Source: CAWGXZ01 sp963826695
Lineage (GTDB): Bacteria > Pseudomonadota > Gammaproteobacteria > Burkholderiales > Burkholderiaceae_C
NCBI GenBank assembly: GCA_963826695.1
Contig: CAWGXZ010000008.1
Span: 62,001 to 126,000 of the forward strand
Direction of reading: 5' to 3'
Length of the DNA: 64,000 nucleotides
A program made the position numbers and the translations under genes. The notes under the pieces are model-generated. The model saw only the letters and a list, made by a program, of their open reading frames with translations. It did no database searches and had not been told where the DNA came from. Positions 27,884 through 36,800 of this stretch are shown piece by piece; the stretch's first letter is position 1, and each line of letters begins with the position of its first letter.

Positions 27884-28676
27884 CGGCCGTGTCGAACGCT
27901 ACGACGCGAATGTCGAGGAGTGCGAATTCGCCTTCGTCAGTGACGAGCATGCGTTGCCCGGAGCCGGCCCAGGTGTCAGCACCGAGTTCGAGCCACTCCG
28001 TTGCCCGGGCGAGTCGAAGGCGATCGTCGCCGGACGTTTCCGATCCGGGGTAACGGGTCGGAATCAGCGCAACGCTGCTGCCACCGTTGGCAAAGTGGAG
28101 GGTCGCCGGCGCCCAAACGAGATCGCGCAAGTCCGCCGGCGGATCGATCTCGATCCGCGACAGTCGCTGGAACGGCACCCAGTAGTACTTCCCGGCAACA
28201 ATCGCTTCGAGGATGGGGCCGAGACGCGAATCGCCGTCAGCAAGCCAAACGAAAGGCTTTTCGTCGAGTTGCCCGGCCGATGCCGGCGCCAAATCGAGCG
28301 CACGTTGCCGCAGCCCAGCGGCCTCATCAGGCCGCCCACCCACGTTGAGCTTTATTGCCTCGAGCATCCAGGCGATCCAGTCGGCAGGATCGCCGAGGAT
28401 CAGCGGCGTCCGCTGACCGGCAAACACGTCGCGGCGCAGCACCTCGCAACGCACCGCTTCCCGGTAGGTTTGAACCAGCGGCAACGCGTCGCAGTCGAGT
28501 TCTTCCAGCGCCACCAGCTGGTTGGCCGCTTTGCCCCACTCCCCTAGCAGGCAATAAAGTTGAAACAGGAAGATCCGCAAATCGGCCCGTTGCGGCTCCT
28601 TGCGTATGCGATCCTGCAAATCCTTGAGATGCGACAGCGGATCGGCCGAACTGAAGGAGAGCGTCAATCGAGACAT
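27876..28676 (-). CDS. tagJ: TagJ (ImpE), T6SS accessory protein
   Basis: 266 residues from ATG 28676 (MSRLTLSFSSADPL); an upstream ATG at 28712 adds 12 residues without conservation. The N-terminal TPR-like helices (LRIFLFQLYCLLGEWGKAANQL) and the C-terminal ImpE pattern (KYYWVPFQRLSRIEIDPPAD, LRDLVWAPATL) are both present. TagJ is known to bind the TssB N-terminus and to influence ClpV recruitment in some systems. It lies between hcp and tssE, its normal place. Confidence 0.92.
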   Translation of the reverse strand: MSRLTLSFSSADPLSHLKDLQDRIRKEPQRADLRIFLFQLYCLLGEWGKAANQLVALEELDCDALPLVQTYREAVRCEVLRRDVFAGQRTPLILGDPADWIAWMLEAIKLNVGGRPDEAAGLRQRALDLAPASAGQLDEKPFVWLADGDSRLGPILEAIVAGKYYWVPFQRLSRIEIDPPADLRDLVWAPATLHFANGGSSVALIPTRYPGSETSGDDRLRLARATEWLELGADTWAGSGQRMLVTDEGEFALLDIRVVAFDTADG

Positions 28677-28812
28677 TGGGTCCGAACTCCTGTCGGCGTC
28701 GATCCACTGCACCCTGCGACTCGCGCGAAAGCGCCTTTACGAAGTGCAGCACACCGTCGCCCGGGGACGGGCCTGATGCCCGCGCTCCATCCAGGCGCCG
28801 TGCAGCAAGCTC

Positions 28813-29295
28813 CTACTTGACGTTCTCGGCGATGTTCCACGTCATGTTGAGCGTCTTGTCAGGCGCGCCGTCAGGCTTCTGCGGGGTGTAGTCGACGGTT
28901 ACCTTGGCGAAGTTAAGGGTCACATTCTCGGTCAACCGGTCTTCGCCACCCGATCCGCCAGTCGAAATGGCGGAAATCAACACCTCCTCCATCTTGATCT
29001 TTATGTACTCGATAGGAGACTTTCCGCCGGCCTTGCGAACAATCAGTAACGCCTCCGGATGATGGGTGCCATTGGCCGCAGAAGAAAGCAATTCTGTCGA
29101 CGACTTGTCAACGTATTTCGTGATGCTGAGGTCCTGGAAATTCGCCTTGCCGCCTCCGCCGCCACCGCCCTGATGCGTCGTGCCGGAATTGGAAACGCCC
29201 CAACTCCACGCAAGAACGTCAATCTTGTCTTTGTGAACCGAATCGACCGACTCGCCGACGAGCTTGCCAATCTTGATGAACATGTCCATTGCCAT
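28813..29295 (-). CDS. hcp: Hcp (TssD), T6SS inner-tube protein
   Basis: 160 residues of the Hcp1 family: MDMFIKIGKLVGESVDS, then IDVLAWSWGVSNSG, FQDLSITKYVDKSS, EYIKIKMEEVLISA and VTVDYTPQKPDG. It stacks as hexameric rings into the tube and is secreted. A seven-glycine run near residues 43-49 lies in the extended loop. A strong hairpin precedes the gene (29329-29351), and a GGAG-type ribosome site lies before ATG 29295. The 136-base gap downstream holds a small CGGGC/GCCCG stem (28768-28782) but no gene. Confidence 0.96.
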   Translation of the reverse strand: MAMDMFIKIGKLVGESVDSVHKDKIDVLAWSWGVSNSGTTHQGGGGGGGKANFQDLSITKYVDKSSTELLSSAANGTHHPEALLIVRKAGGKSPIEYIKIKMEEVLISAISTGGSGGEDRLTENVTLNFAKVTVDYTPQKPDGAPDKTLNMTWNIAENVK

Positions 29296-29328
29296 GATGC
29301 TCTCCTTGCCTCATAAATCCGTGACAAA

Positions 29329-29351
29329 CCGGCCGCGCCTAGCGCGGCCGG
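29329..29351 (-). terminator. Hairpin between tssC and hcp
   Basis: CCGGCCGCG - CCTAG - CGCGGCCGG is a perfect 9-bp GC stem with a 5-base loop, and read on the minus strand it is followed by TTTGT. It fits a partial intrinsic terminator, or an RNA processing or stabilising element that lets hcp be expressed at a level different from tssBC. Confidence 0.65.
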
Positions 29352-29357
29352 ACCTTC

Positions 29358-30848
29358 TCATGCCCCCTTGCTGGACGGCATCTTCGACACCAGCCGAAGC
29401 GACACGTTCATGCCTTCCAGCTGGTAGTGCGGCCGCAAATAGAAGCGCGAGGTGTACATCCCCGGATTGCCCTCGACTTCCTCCACAACCACTTCGGCAT
29501 CGGCAAGCGGACGTTGCGCTTTCATCGCGTCAGAAGACGTTTCCGGGTTGCCATCGACGAATTGCATGATCCAGCGGTTGAGCTCGTTCTGCATGGAGTC
29601 AGCCGTCGCGAACGAGCCCACCTTGTCGCGGACCATGCACTTGAGGTAATGCGCAAAGCGTGAACTGGCGAACAGATAGGGAAGCCGTGCGGCAAGATTG
29701 GCATTGGCGGTTGCATCCGGGTCATCGTACTCGGCCGGCTTCTGCAGCGATTGCGCGCCGATAAAGGCTGCAAAGTCGCTGTTCTTGCGATGCACCAACG
29801 GCATGAAACCGTTTTTTGCAAGCTCGGCTTCGCGCCGGTCCGAGATCGCGATCTCGGTCGGGCATTTCATATCGACGCCGCCATCGTCTGTCGGGAACGT
29901 GTGCACCGGCAGACCGTCGACCGCACCGCCGGATTCGACGCCGCGGATCGTCGTGCACCAACCGTACTGCTTGAATGCGCGCGTGATGTTCGTCGCCATC
30001 GCATACGCCGAGTTGGCCCAGACATAGCGGTTGTGATGCGAACCCTCGACCTCTTCCTCGAAATCGAATGCGTCGACGGGGTTCGTCTTCGCACCGTAAG
30101 GCAACCGGGCGAGGAAACGCGGCATTGCCAGTCCGATGTAGCGCGAGTCATCCGACTCGCGCAACGACCTCCACGCAGCGTACTCGGCATTCTGAAATAT
30201 CTTCGTCAAGTCGCGCGGATTCGACAGCTCGCTCCACGAATCCATTTGCATCGTCGCAGGCGAGGCGCCGGCAATGAACGGTGCGTGCGCCGATGCGGCG
30301 ACCTTGGCCATCTCGCCCAGAAGCTCGACATCCGGGGGGCTGTGGTCGAAGTGATAGTCGCCCACGAGACAACCATAAGGGCTGCCGCCGAGTTGGCCGA
30401 ACTCCTCTTCGTAGACCTTCTTGAAAATCGGACTCTGATCCCAGGCGGTGCCCTTGTAACGCTTCAGGGTCTTGTGAAGATCTCCCTTGGAGATGTTCAT
30501 GACACGAATCTTCAGCGTCTCGTCGGTCTCCGTGTTGTTGACGAGATGACGCAGCCCCCGCCAAGCACCTTCGAGCTTGGTGAAGTCCTCGTGATGCATG
30601 ATCGCATTGACCTGCTCGGTCAGCTTCTTGTCGATTCCGGCAATGAGCCCCTCGATCGTACGGAACACATCGTTGGAAATCAACGCAGTGTCTGCCAACG
30701 CCTGCTGCGCAAGGGTATGTACAGCCGTCTCGACCGCCGACTTCGCGTGATCGGACTTGGGCTTGAACTCCTTTTGCAATAACGCAGCAAAATCGTCCAG
30801 TTCGGTGACCGATCCTGCCGAACTGGCTAGTTCCTGTTGAACGGACAT
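29358..30848 (-). CDS. tssC: TssC, large T6SS sheath subunit
   Basis: 496 residues, full length. Markers are LEGAWRGLRHLVNNTETDE, GCLVGDYHFDHSP, YIGLAMPRFLARLPYG, FMPLVHRKNSDFAAFIGAQ, and the C-terminal EVEGNPGMYTSRFYLRPH that provides the sheath interlocking strand. With TssB it forms the contractile sheath. A strong AGGAGG site precedes ATG 30848, 33 bases after tssB. Confidence 0.96.
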   Translation of the reverse strand: MSVQQELASSAGSVTELDDFAALLQKEFKPKSDHAKSAVETAVHTLAQQALADTALISNDVFRTIEGLIAGIDKKLTEQVNAIMHHEDFTKLEGAWRGLRHLVNNTETDETLKIRVMNISKGDLHKTLKRYKGTAWDQSPIFKKVYEEEFGQLGGSPYGCLVGDYHFDHSPPDVELLGEMAKVAASAHAPFIAGASPATMQMDSWSELSNPRDLTKIFQNAEYAAWRSLRESDDSRYIGLAMPRFLARLPYGAKTNPVDAFDFEEEVEGSHHNRYVWANSAYAMATNITRAFKQYGWCTTIRGVESGGAVDGLPVHTFPTDDGGVDMKCPTEIAISDRREAELAKNGFMPLVHRKNSDFAAFIGAQSLQKPAEYDDPDATANANLAARLPYLFASSRFAHYLKCMVRDKVGSFATADSMQNELNRWIMQFVDGNPETSSDAMKAQRPLADAEVVVEEVEGNPGMYTSRFYLRPHYQLEGMNVSLRLVSKMPSSKGA

Positions 30849-30881
30849 CAGGGTCCTCCTGTGAGTCGCCGAAAAAGATTC

Positions 30882-31391
30882 TTAGTTCGTCGACTCAGCA
30901 GGCGGCTTGGGGCCGACTGCAAGCGACTTCAACAGCGCCGGATCGGCGAGTACCTTCGAAAGCAGCTCTTCAGCTCCGCTCTTCCCGTCCATGTAACTGA
31001 GAAGATCCTTCAGCTGCGTGCGCGCCTCCAGCATCGAGTTGAGCGCGCCGACCTTCCTTGCAACCGCCTCTGGCGAAAAGTCGTCCATGCTCTCAAAGGT
31101 CAGGTCGACACTCATGTTGCCTTCGCCAGTCAGCGTGTTCGGCACCTGGAACGCGACGCGCGGCTTCATCGACTTGAGCCGGTCGTCGAAGTTGTCAACG
31201 TCGATCTCGAGGAATTTCCGGTCGGCCACCGGAGCCAGCGGCTCGGCGGGTTTGCCCGACAGGTCGGCCATCACGCCCATGATGAACGGAATCTGCACCT
31301 TCTTCTTGGCGCCATACAACTCGACGTCGTATTCGATCTGCACGCGCGGCGAGCGATTGCGCGCGATGAATTTCTGACTGCTGGTCGCCAT
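30882..31391 (-). CDS. tssB: TssB, small T6SS sheath subunit
   Basis: 169 residues. Family markers: SSQKFIARNRSPRVQIEYDV, IPFIMGVMADLSGKP, FLEIDVDNFDDRLKSM and LTFESMDDFSPEAVARKV. It pairs with TssC. A GGGAGA ribosome site precedes ATG 31391. Comparison with the 504-residue protein at 39634-41148 shows that the latter carries a divergent version of this domain at its N-terminus. Confidence 0.96.
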   Translation of the reverse strand: MATSSQKFIARNRSPRVQIEYDVELYGAKKKVQIPFIMGVMADLSGKPAEPLAPVADRKFLEIDVDNFDDRLKSMKPRVAFQVPNTLTGEGNMSVDLTFESMDDFSPEAVARKVGALNSMLEARTQLKDLLSYMDGKSGAEELLSKVLADPALLKSLAVGPKPPAESTN

Positions 31392-31434
31392 CTTGTGATC
31401 TCCCGAAACCGTAAGAAAGAGGTGTGGTCGCGCG

Positions 31435-32481
31435 CTATTCGTCCAGGGAGACGCCGCCGAGCATTTCGATCCGATCCTTCGAATCGGGCATCAATTCACG
31501 CACGATCGCCGAAAAGTCCATTTGCAATACCTTGATTGCACGATCGATGAACATCGGCGCCGGGCTGCTGGGTTCGGCCGCGCGCACGAAGGTCGCAATC
31601 TTTTCGAGCAATTTCAGCGCATCTTCCCTGGATGCTAGCGTCAATCCAGGTGCTGTGCCACCCCCCACTTCAAATATCGGCGCGGAGGTGAAGAGCCCGG
31701 TTCGGGGATCACTCGCCTCCTCAGCAGTTGCAACGGCACCCGCTGCCGGCGCGACTTCGTTGTAGAAACTTCTGATGCGACTCAGCGCGGTTCGCAATGC
31801 GCCAAAACCGGGCACATCGCCCGTCTTTTCGCGGAAGAGCCGCTCCACATCGTCGATTGCCTGCAGCGCCGACTCGACGCCTTGGCGCCGAGCGGCATTG
31901 GTGTCTGGGTCGCCAGTCTTCCACGCCGCCGCGAGCAGTGCCTGGCTGGGTGCTTCGACACCTTCAGGAGGACTCAAGCGGCCACTCGCCAGGTCGAGGT
32001 CGCGCAGGGTGAATTGACCGACTTCGCGCGACTCGGCTATTCGGCAGCTTCGCAAGGCGCGCAGCAAACCGTCCGGGTCCGACAGATTGGCGAGCACATT
32101 CAGTCGTTCGACGGGATCGTCGCCCTCCGACGCATCGAGTTGCGGATAGGCACTGTCCCAGAACTTGGCCAGCATGGCGTGCACGAGTTGCAAACCTTCG
32201 CCAAGCCCTTGCAGCCCGTGCAGCGAAAGCAGCGCGCGATTGAGGATGACGGCAGCGCGAAGGTCCTTGGTACTGCCGAACGAGGAAAGCGTCGCATCCT
32301 TGACCTTGCGCCACTCCGGCTCTTCGGCGCCTACGATCTCGCGCGTCTTCGGGTCGAGCGCGCCGGGGCGTCCGGTGGCGAGCCGCTCGAGGTCGGCAAC
32401 CAGCGAATATTCGAGATTCTCGCCAGCTGGCAAGTCGTCGCTGATGGGCTCGAGCAGTTCGGCGAGGGATAGAAGCGGCAT
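31435..32481 (-). CDS. tssA: TssA (ImpA-type), T6SS assembly chaperone
   Basis: 348 residues with the ImpA N-terminal domain (LLEPISDDLPAGENLEYS near the start, then WRKVKDATLSSFGSTKDLRA and LVHAMLAKFWDSAYPQLD). The C-terminal segment (EDALKLLEKIATFVRAAEPSSPAPMF is the region) fits the short ImpA class. TssA initiates or caps tube and sheath growth. It follows tagF by 79 bases and precedes tssB by 43. Confidence 0.93.
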   Translation of the reverse strand: MPLLSLAELLEPISDDLPAGENLEYSLVADLERLATGRPGALDPKTREIVGAEEPEWRKVKDATLSSFGSTKDLRAAVILNRALLSLHGLQGLGEGLQLVHAMLAKFWDSAYPQLDASEGDDPVERLNVLANLSDPDGLLRALRSCRIAESREVGQFTLRDLDLASGRLSPPEGVEAPSQALLAAAWKTGDPDTNAARRQGVESALQAIDDVERLFREKTGDVPGFGALRTALSRIRSFYNEVAPAAGAVATAEEASDPRTGLFTSAPIFEVGGGTAPGLTLASREDALKLLEKIATFVRAAEPSSPAPMFIDRAIKVLQMDFSAIVRELMPDSKDRIEMLGGVSLDE

Positions 32482-32560
32482 GAAATGGCAGGACCTTCAG
32501 TTGTTTGCAGACAAGCCAGCGTTATGGACGCAACGGGTGGGCGTGGGTTGAGCCAGGCAT

Positions 32561-33244
32561 TCACTCGGCATCTGCGGTCAGCCGCTGGCCATCGAAGAAA
32601 GTGTGGAAGGTCGAGCTCGGCGGAAGCGCTGCGCAGCGACAGAGCGTCGGAGCCATGCCGTCGCTGCCCCAGCTGAAAAAGCAACTCCGAACCGGCAGCG
32701 ATCGTACTTGGCCGAGAACGATAGAAATATCGGCTGCGTTGTCGAAAACGACTGTCTCGGGAGCTTCCGACGTGGCCGGTGGAAGGGGCCTCGCAGCGCC
32801 TTCATCCGTGTGCAGCCCAGGTGGTTCAGGCAACAACTGGATCGACTCGTCCAATGCGTCGAAGCCGAGCCGGGGATCGAGTGCGCGCAGCGCGGTGTCT
32901 TCCCATTCCAGAAAGGTCGAGTCCAGCTCGAGCAGCCTGTAGCGGTGGGCCTGGTCGACCGGAAGCGGCACCGCCAGCGTGAACGGAAAGTGGCGTCCGA
33001 CGCGGTCGACACTTGGGAACCACAGGCCGATCCAGCCGGTGGCGCCGAGCACACCCGGCGCCAACTGGAAGCGCCAAATCGGTGCGGTGAGATAGCGCTC
33101 GAGCCATGCATCACCGAGTTGTCGCTTGGCCTCGGACATTCCGCCTTGCAGCCAGTCGTCCCAGCCTGACGTGAATTCCCAGGGCAGCCGACGACTGACG
33201 AAGTCGCCCTGGCTGGGTAGCTTGCCGTAGAGGCCCGGACACAT
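32561..33244 (-). CDS. tagF: TagF (ImpM), T6SS post-translational regulator
   Basis: 227 residues. The TagF pattern begins at once: GLYGKLPSQGDFVSRRLP, WDDWLQGGMSEA, WRFQLAPGVLGATGWIGLWF, SVDRVGRHFPFTLAV. In Pseudomonas and Agrobacterium TagF represses T6SS by sequestering Fha, opposing threonine phosphorylation; the same is expected here because the kinase, phosphatase and FHA genes are in the array. It starts 3 bases after tssM. Confidence 0.92.
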   Translation of the reverse strand: MCPGLYGKLPSQGDFVSRRLPWEFTSGWDDWLQGGMSEAKRQLGDAWLERYLTAPIWRFQLAPGVLGATGWIGLWFPSVDRVGRHFPFTLAVPLPVDQAHRYRLLELDSTFLEWEDTALRALDPRLGFDALDESIQLLPEPPGLHTDEGAARPLPPATSEAPETVVFDNAADISIVLGQVRSLPVRSCFFSWGSDGMAPTLCRCAALPPSSTFHTFFDGQRLTADAE

Positions 33245-33247
33245 GCG

Positions 33248-36200
33248 TCAGCCCGGACAGCGAAACTGTGAAAGCTCAGGCAGACGAAACGGATTGCGCA
33301 CCGTTGCCGAGCGCAATTCGAAGACGGCGCGGCGGTCGCCGAAGGCAAACGACATCAAGGCCCGCTCGGGCGAGCCTCCTTCCTGCCGCGCAGCATCGAT
33401 CATTCGAAAAAGCGCCCACGGTCCGTCGAATTGCAGAACGGGCGCGTCGGGTCGCCCCGAGATGGACGCTGCGAGCTTGACGCTGGCTGCCGGATTCAAA
33501 CTCGGCCAGCTCAGGCGCACTGCGCTGGCCCCACCCGGCACCAAACGTGACACCTGTCCATCGACCGTCAGCTGCACTTCGGTGACTCCTTCGTCGACCC
33601 GGACCAGCAGCAGATCGGCCGTCGCCGACGGATTTGCTGCGCCGCCAGGGAAAAATGCTTCACGGATGACGGCAGCGCGCTGGAACTGGGCGATCGTGGA
33701 TGGCGCCATGCCGTCGACGCCAGCCGCCAGTTTTATCGGCGTCCAGACTGGACCGGTGGTGTCCACCATACCGACCAGCTTCGTCTTCACGAAGGCATCG
33801 AAGGTGCCGTTCGGGCCGAACAACCTGGCGAAGTCGCCGAGTGGAACCTCCCTCGCCTGGGGCTTGGCGAACGGATAGCGGCCCTCGACCGACTGCTTGC
33901 ACGTCGCGCCCACCTCGCCTGCGACCGACTTCTCGACCCCCGCCTGCGCGCTGCTGGCCGCCTGACCCGTGCTGCGGGCGACGAGTCCGTTCAACAGGTT
34001 GCTGACCGGGGGCGGCATGCGATCGGCTTCGCTCTTGATCCGCGCCAGCACCATCGCGTCGGACTGCGGTGGGACGCCCCGGGCGATCGCCGCCTCGGTC
34101 GCCCGCAGCTGCACCTCGTACTCCTTGAGTACACCGAGCACGGCGTCGAGCGGCGCGGGCGTGCCTGGCGCCGCAGCGACGGCGCGATGCAGCGGCTCGA
34201 AGTGGCGGTCGACGATCGCCTCGGGCCTGGCTTGTGAAGCGACGGCCGGCGCCGGGTCGCCGAGAAGCCTGTCGACCCGGCTCTTGACGGCGTTCGTCAC
34301 CTTGTCGATCGCCTTGGCAGCGCCTGCCTCGACCGAGCGGTTCTCACCCGACGCCAGCTTGGTTTCGCGCGCGACGGCGGTCAGCAGCTGCTTCAGCGGC
34401 GAATCGACGGCTGACAGCACGGTAATCGACTGGATACTTGCCTGAAGGCTGCTGGCTGGGACCAGGCGAAGGTCGCCGAGCAACTCATCCCAAGCGCGGA
34501 TGTAGTCGTTGAGATAGAGGCGCTGCACTTCCTGCAGCGCGGTCAGCGCCCGCGTCGCGCCTTGGCTGGCGAATTGAGGGCCGAGCACCCACGATTCCTC
34601 CTCGGCGAGTCGCTGAATCAAACCAGGCGCCTGGGCGCGGAATGCCTTGTCGTATCCGGCGACGGTGAAGGTTGCCGGCACGCCCTGGGTCAGGGGCGTC
34701 CCGCTGGCGCGCGTGAGCAGCAGCGCAGCCGACGGACCCGCTGCCTCGCTCACCCGAAACTCCGGCACGTCGGCACCGGGCCCGAGGCGCCTGATCCGCG
34801 CATAGGCCCGCTCGGCCAGCGATGCGGATGCGAGTTGACGACGCACCTCGTCGACCAGCGCCCGATCGATCGGCAGTGCCATCTCCAGCGGTTTCTGCTC
34901 CAGCGCGGAACGCAAGTGCTTTGCCAGGGCTGCACGGTCGCCTGCCTGCACCTCGCGGGGAAGCACGCGGTCCCAGTCCGCGGTGACCCACGCCTCCACC
35001 TCGGTCGCATCCAGATGCTTGGGATCGTGAAGCATCAGATACGTCTTCAGCGCCTCGTAACGGACCTCCGGATTCGGCGCCTCGCGGATCTGCCGCTCGA
35101 GCCGTGACGCGACACGGGGCATGAATGCATCGCGCAACAGGTTGAGGTAGGCAAGATCGGCCTGCGTGCCGAGCTTCGCCCCCTGGTAGAGACCCAGGCC
35201 GAGCGACAGCGGCGGACTGTCTTCGCGGCTGTCGAAGCCGGTCGGCATCGTGCGCAGTGCATTCAGCGCAGCAAGCGGTACCGTGACATCGCCTTCGAGC
35301 GGCTTCGGCAGCGCAGCCACCTGCTTTGCAATCGCTTCGCCGGTGCGGCTGACCTCGGAAATCAACGCCTGATTGCGAACAAAGCTGAGCGACCAGCCGG
35401 CCAGCAGGAACAGCGCCAGCACCCCGAGCACCGCGTAGCCAGCAGCCAGAAGCCGGCCGCGCCGCTTCTCGATGACGGCGCTGCGGCCACCGATGTCGGA
35501 CTCGGCAAAGACCACCTCCCGCATCAACCGCGTGAGGAAGAAGCTCTTGCCCGAGGCGACGGTCGGCGCGATCACCTGCCGTTCGAGTCCGTAGGCTCGC
35601 GACAGGTTGCCGAGCACCCGGTCGAACGGGCTTCCTTCCTGCGTCGCGCTGGTGAAGTAGACACCGCGAAGGATCGCCTGCTCGGCAAAAGCGGATGACT
35701 GGAAGACCTCGTCGAGAAACCCCTTGACCAGCCCCTTCACCGCGGCGAATTGCTGCGGAAAGGCGAAGAGCACCGCCCGGCGTTGCGGATCGCGTTCCTC
35801 CTCCATGCGCGCGAAGAGCTGCAAGTTCAAGCGCTCCACGAGCAAATCGAACTCGCGTTCGAACGAGGCCGCGGCGGGCGTGGCCGGATTGAACTCGAAC
35901 GTCGTCCCCCAGACCTGGGCACGCGCTTCACGGCCGAGGTCGTTGAAGAACTCGGTGAAGCCGGCGAGCAGGTCACATTTGCTGACCATCACGTAGAGTG
36001 GAAAGCGCACGCCGAGCGTCGAGTAGAGCTCCTGGATCCGGGCCCTTACCGACCGCGCATATTCGGCGCGCTCTTCGGGCGAGCTGACGAACAGGTCGGC
36101 CACGCTCAGCGTCACGATCGCACCGTTGAGTGGCTGCTGGGGCCTGAACTTCTTCAGCAGCCCGAGGAATCCCATCCAGGCCGAGGCATCGACCTCGCGG

Positions 36201-36784
36201 TTGCTGCTCTGCGTGGTGTAGCGGCCGGCCGTGTCGAGCAGCACGGCCTCGTCGGTGAACCACCAGTCGCAGTTGCGCGTGCCGCCGACGCCCTTGACAG
36301 CGTCCTTGCCGAGCGAATCGGCCAGTGGGAAGCGCAGGCCCGAGTTGATCAGCGCAGTCGTCTTGCCCGAGCCCGGCGCACCGATGAACATGTACCAGGG
36401 CAGCTGGTAGAGGTAGCTGCGCCCCCCTGAGGTATCGGCAAAGCGCGCCTTGCGCAACACGCCCATCGCCTGGTCGAAGCGCTGCTTGAGCTCGGCGACC
36501 TCGCGCTGCGAGAGCGCCGAGTTGCTCGCGCCATCGCCGGCGATCGCGCCGAGCATCTGCTTGTTCGCGCGCCACGCCCGGTAATGCTTGAAAGCTTCCC
36601 AGCCGGCCCAGCAGAGCACGATGAAAACGATCAACCCGATCCGCGCCGCGGCCGATCCGAGGGGCCGTCGGTCGTAGACCGCAATCGCATCGCCGGCGAA
36701 CCAGACCAGCAGCGCAAGCACGGCAATCCCAAGCCCGGTCAGCAGCCACCGATTGGTGGCAAGGTCTTTCAGCTTTGTCGCCAT
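33248..36784 (-). CDS. tssM: TssM (IcmF), T6SS inner-membrane complex ATPase-like protein
   Basis: 1178 residues. Two N-terminal membrane segments (about 13-36 and 48-66) are followed by a cytoplasmic domain with an intact Walker A GAPGSGKT (135-142). A third membrane segment (about 445-466, VLGVLALFLLAGWSLSF) leads into the large periplasmic domain with the IcmF-related and TssM C-terminal regions (SWPSLNPAASVKLAAS near the end). It forms the trans-envelope channel with TssL. Since no TssJ is seen, the outer-membrane partner of its periplasmic tip is unclear. Confidence 0.95.
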   Translation of the reverse strand: MATKLKDLATNRWLLTGLGIAVLALLVWFAGDAIAVYDRRPLGSAAARIGLIVFIVLCWAGWEAFKHYRAWRANKQMLGAIAGDGASNSALSQREVAELKQRFDQAMGVLRKARFADTSGGRSYLYQLPWYMFIGAPGSGKTTALINSGLRFPLADSLGKDAVKGVGGTRNCDWWFTDEAVLLDTAGRYTTQSSNREVDASAWMGFLGLLKKFRPQQPLNGAIVTLSVADLFVSSPEERAEYARSVRARIQELYSTLGVRFPLYVMVSKCDLLAGFTEFFNDLGREARAQVWGTTFEFNPATPAAASFEREFDLLVERLNLQLFARMEEERDPQRRAVLFAFPQQFAAVKGLVKGFLDEVFQSSAFAEQAILRGVYFTSATQEGSPFDRVLGNLSRAYGLERQVIAPTVASGKSFFLTRLMREVVFAESDIGGRSAVIEKRRGRLLAAGYAVLGVLALFLLAGWSLSFVRNQALISEVSRTGEAIAKQVAALPKPLEGDVTVPLAALNALRTMPTGFDSREDSPPLSLGLGLYQGAKLGTQADLAYLNLLRDAFMPRVASRLERQIREAPNPEVRYEALKTYLMLHDPKHLDATEVEAWVTADWDRVLPREVQAGDRAALAKHLRSALEQKPLEMALPIDRALVDEVRRQLASASLAERAYARIRRLGPGADVPEFRVSEAAGPSAALLLTRASGTPLTQGVPATFTVAGYDKAFRAQAPGLIQRLAEEESWVLGPQFASQGATRALTALQEVQRLYLNDYIRAWDELLGDLRLVPASSLQASIQSITVLSAVDSPLKQLLTAVARETKLASGENRSVEAGAAKAIDKVTNAVKSRVDRLLGDPAPAVASQARPEAIVDRHFEPLHRAVAAAPGTPAPLDAVLGVLKEYEVQLRATEAAIARGVPPQSDAMVLARIKSEADRMPPPVSNLLNGLVARSTGQAASSAQAGVEKSVAGEVGATCKQSVEGRYPFAKPQAREVPLGDFARLFGPNGTFDAFVKTKLVGMVDTTGPVWTPIKLAAGVDGMAPSTIAQFQRAAVIREAFFPGGAANPSATADLLLVRVDEGVTEVQLTVDGQVSRLVPGGASAVRLSWPSLNPAASVKLAASISGRPDAPVLQFDGPWALFRMIDAARQEGGSPERALMSFAFGDRRAVFELRSATVRNPFRLPELSQFRCPG

Positions 36785-36800
36785 CGGCAGCGTTCCAGGA

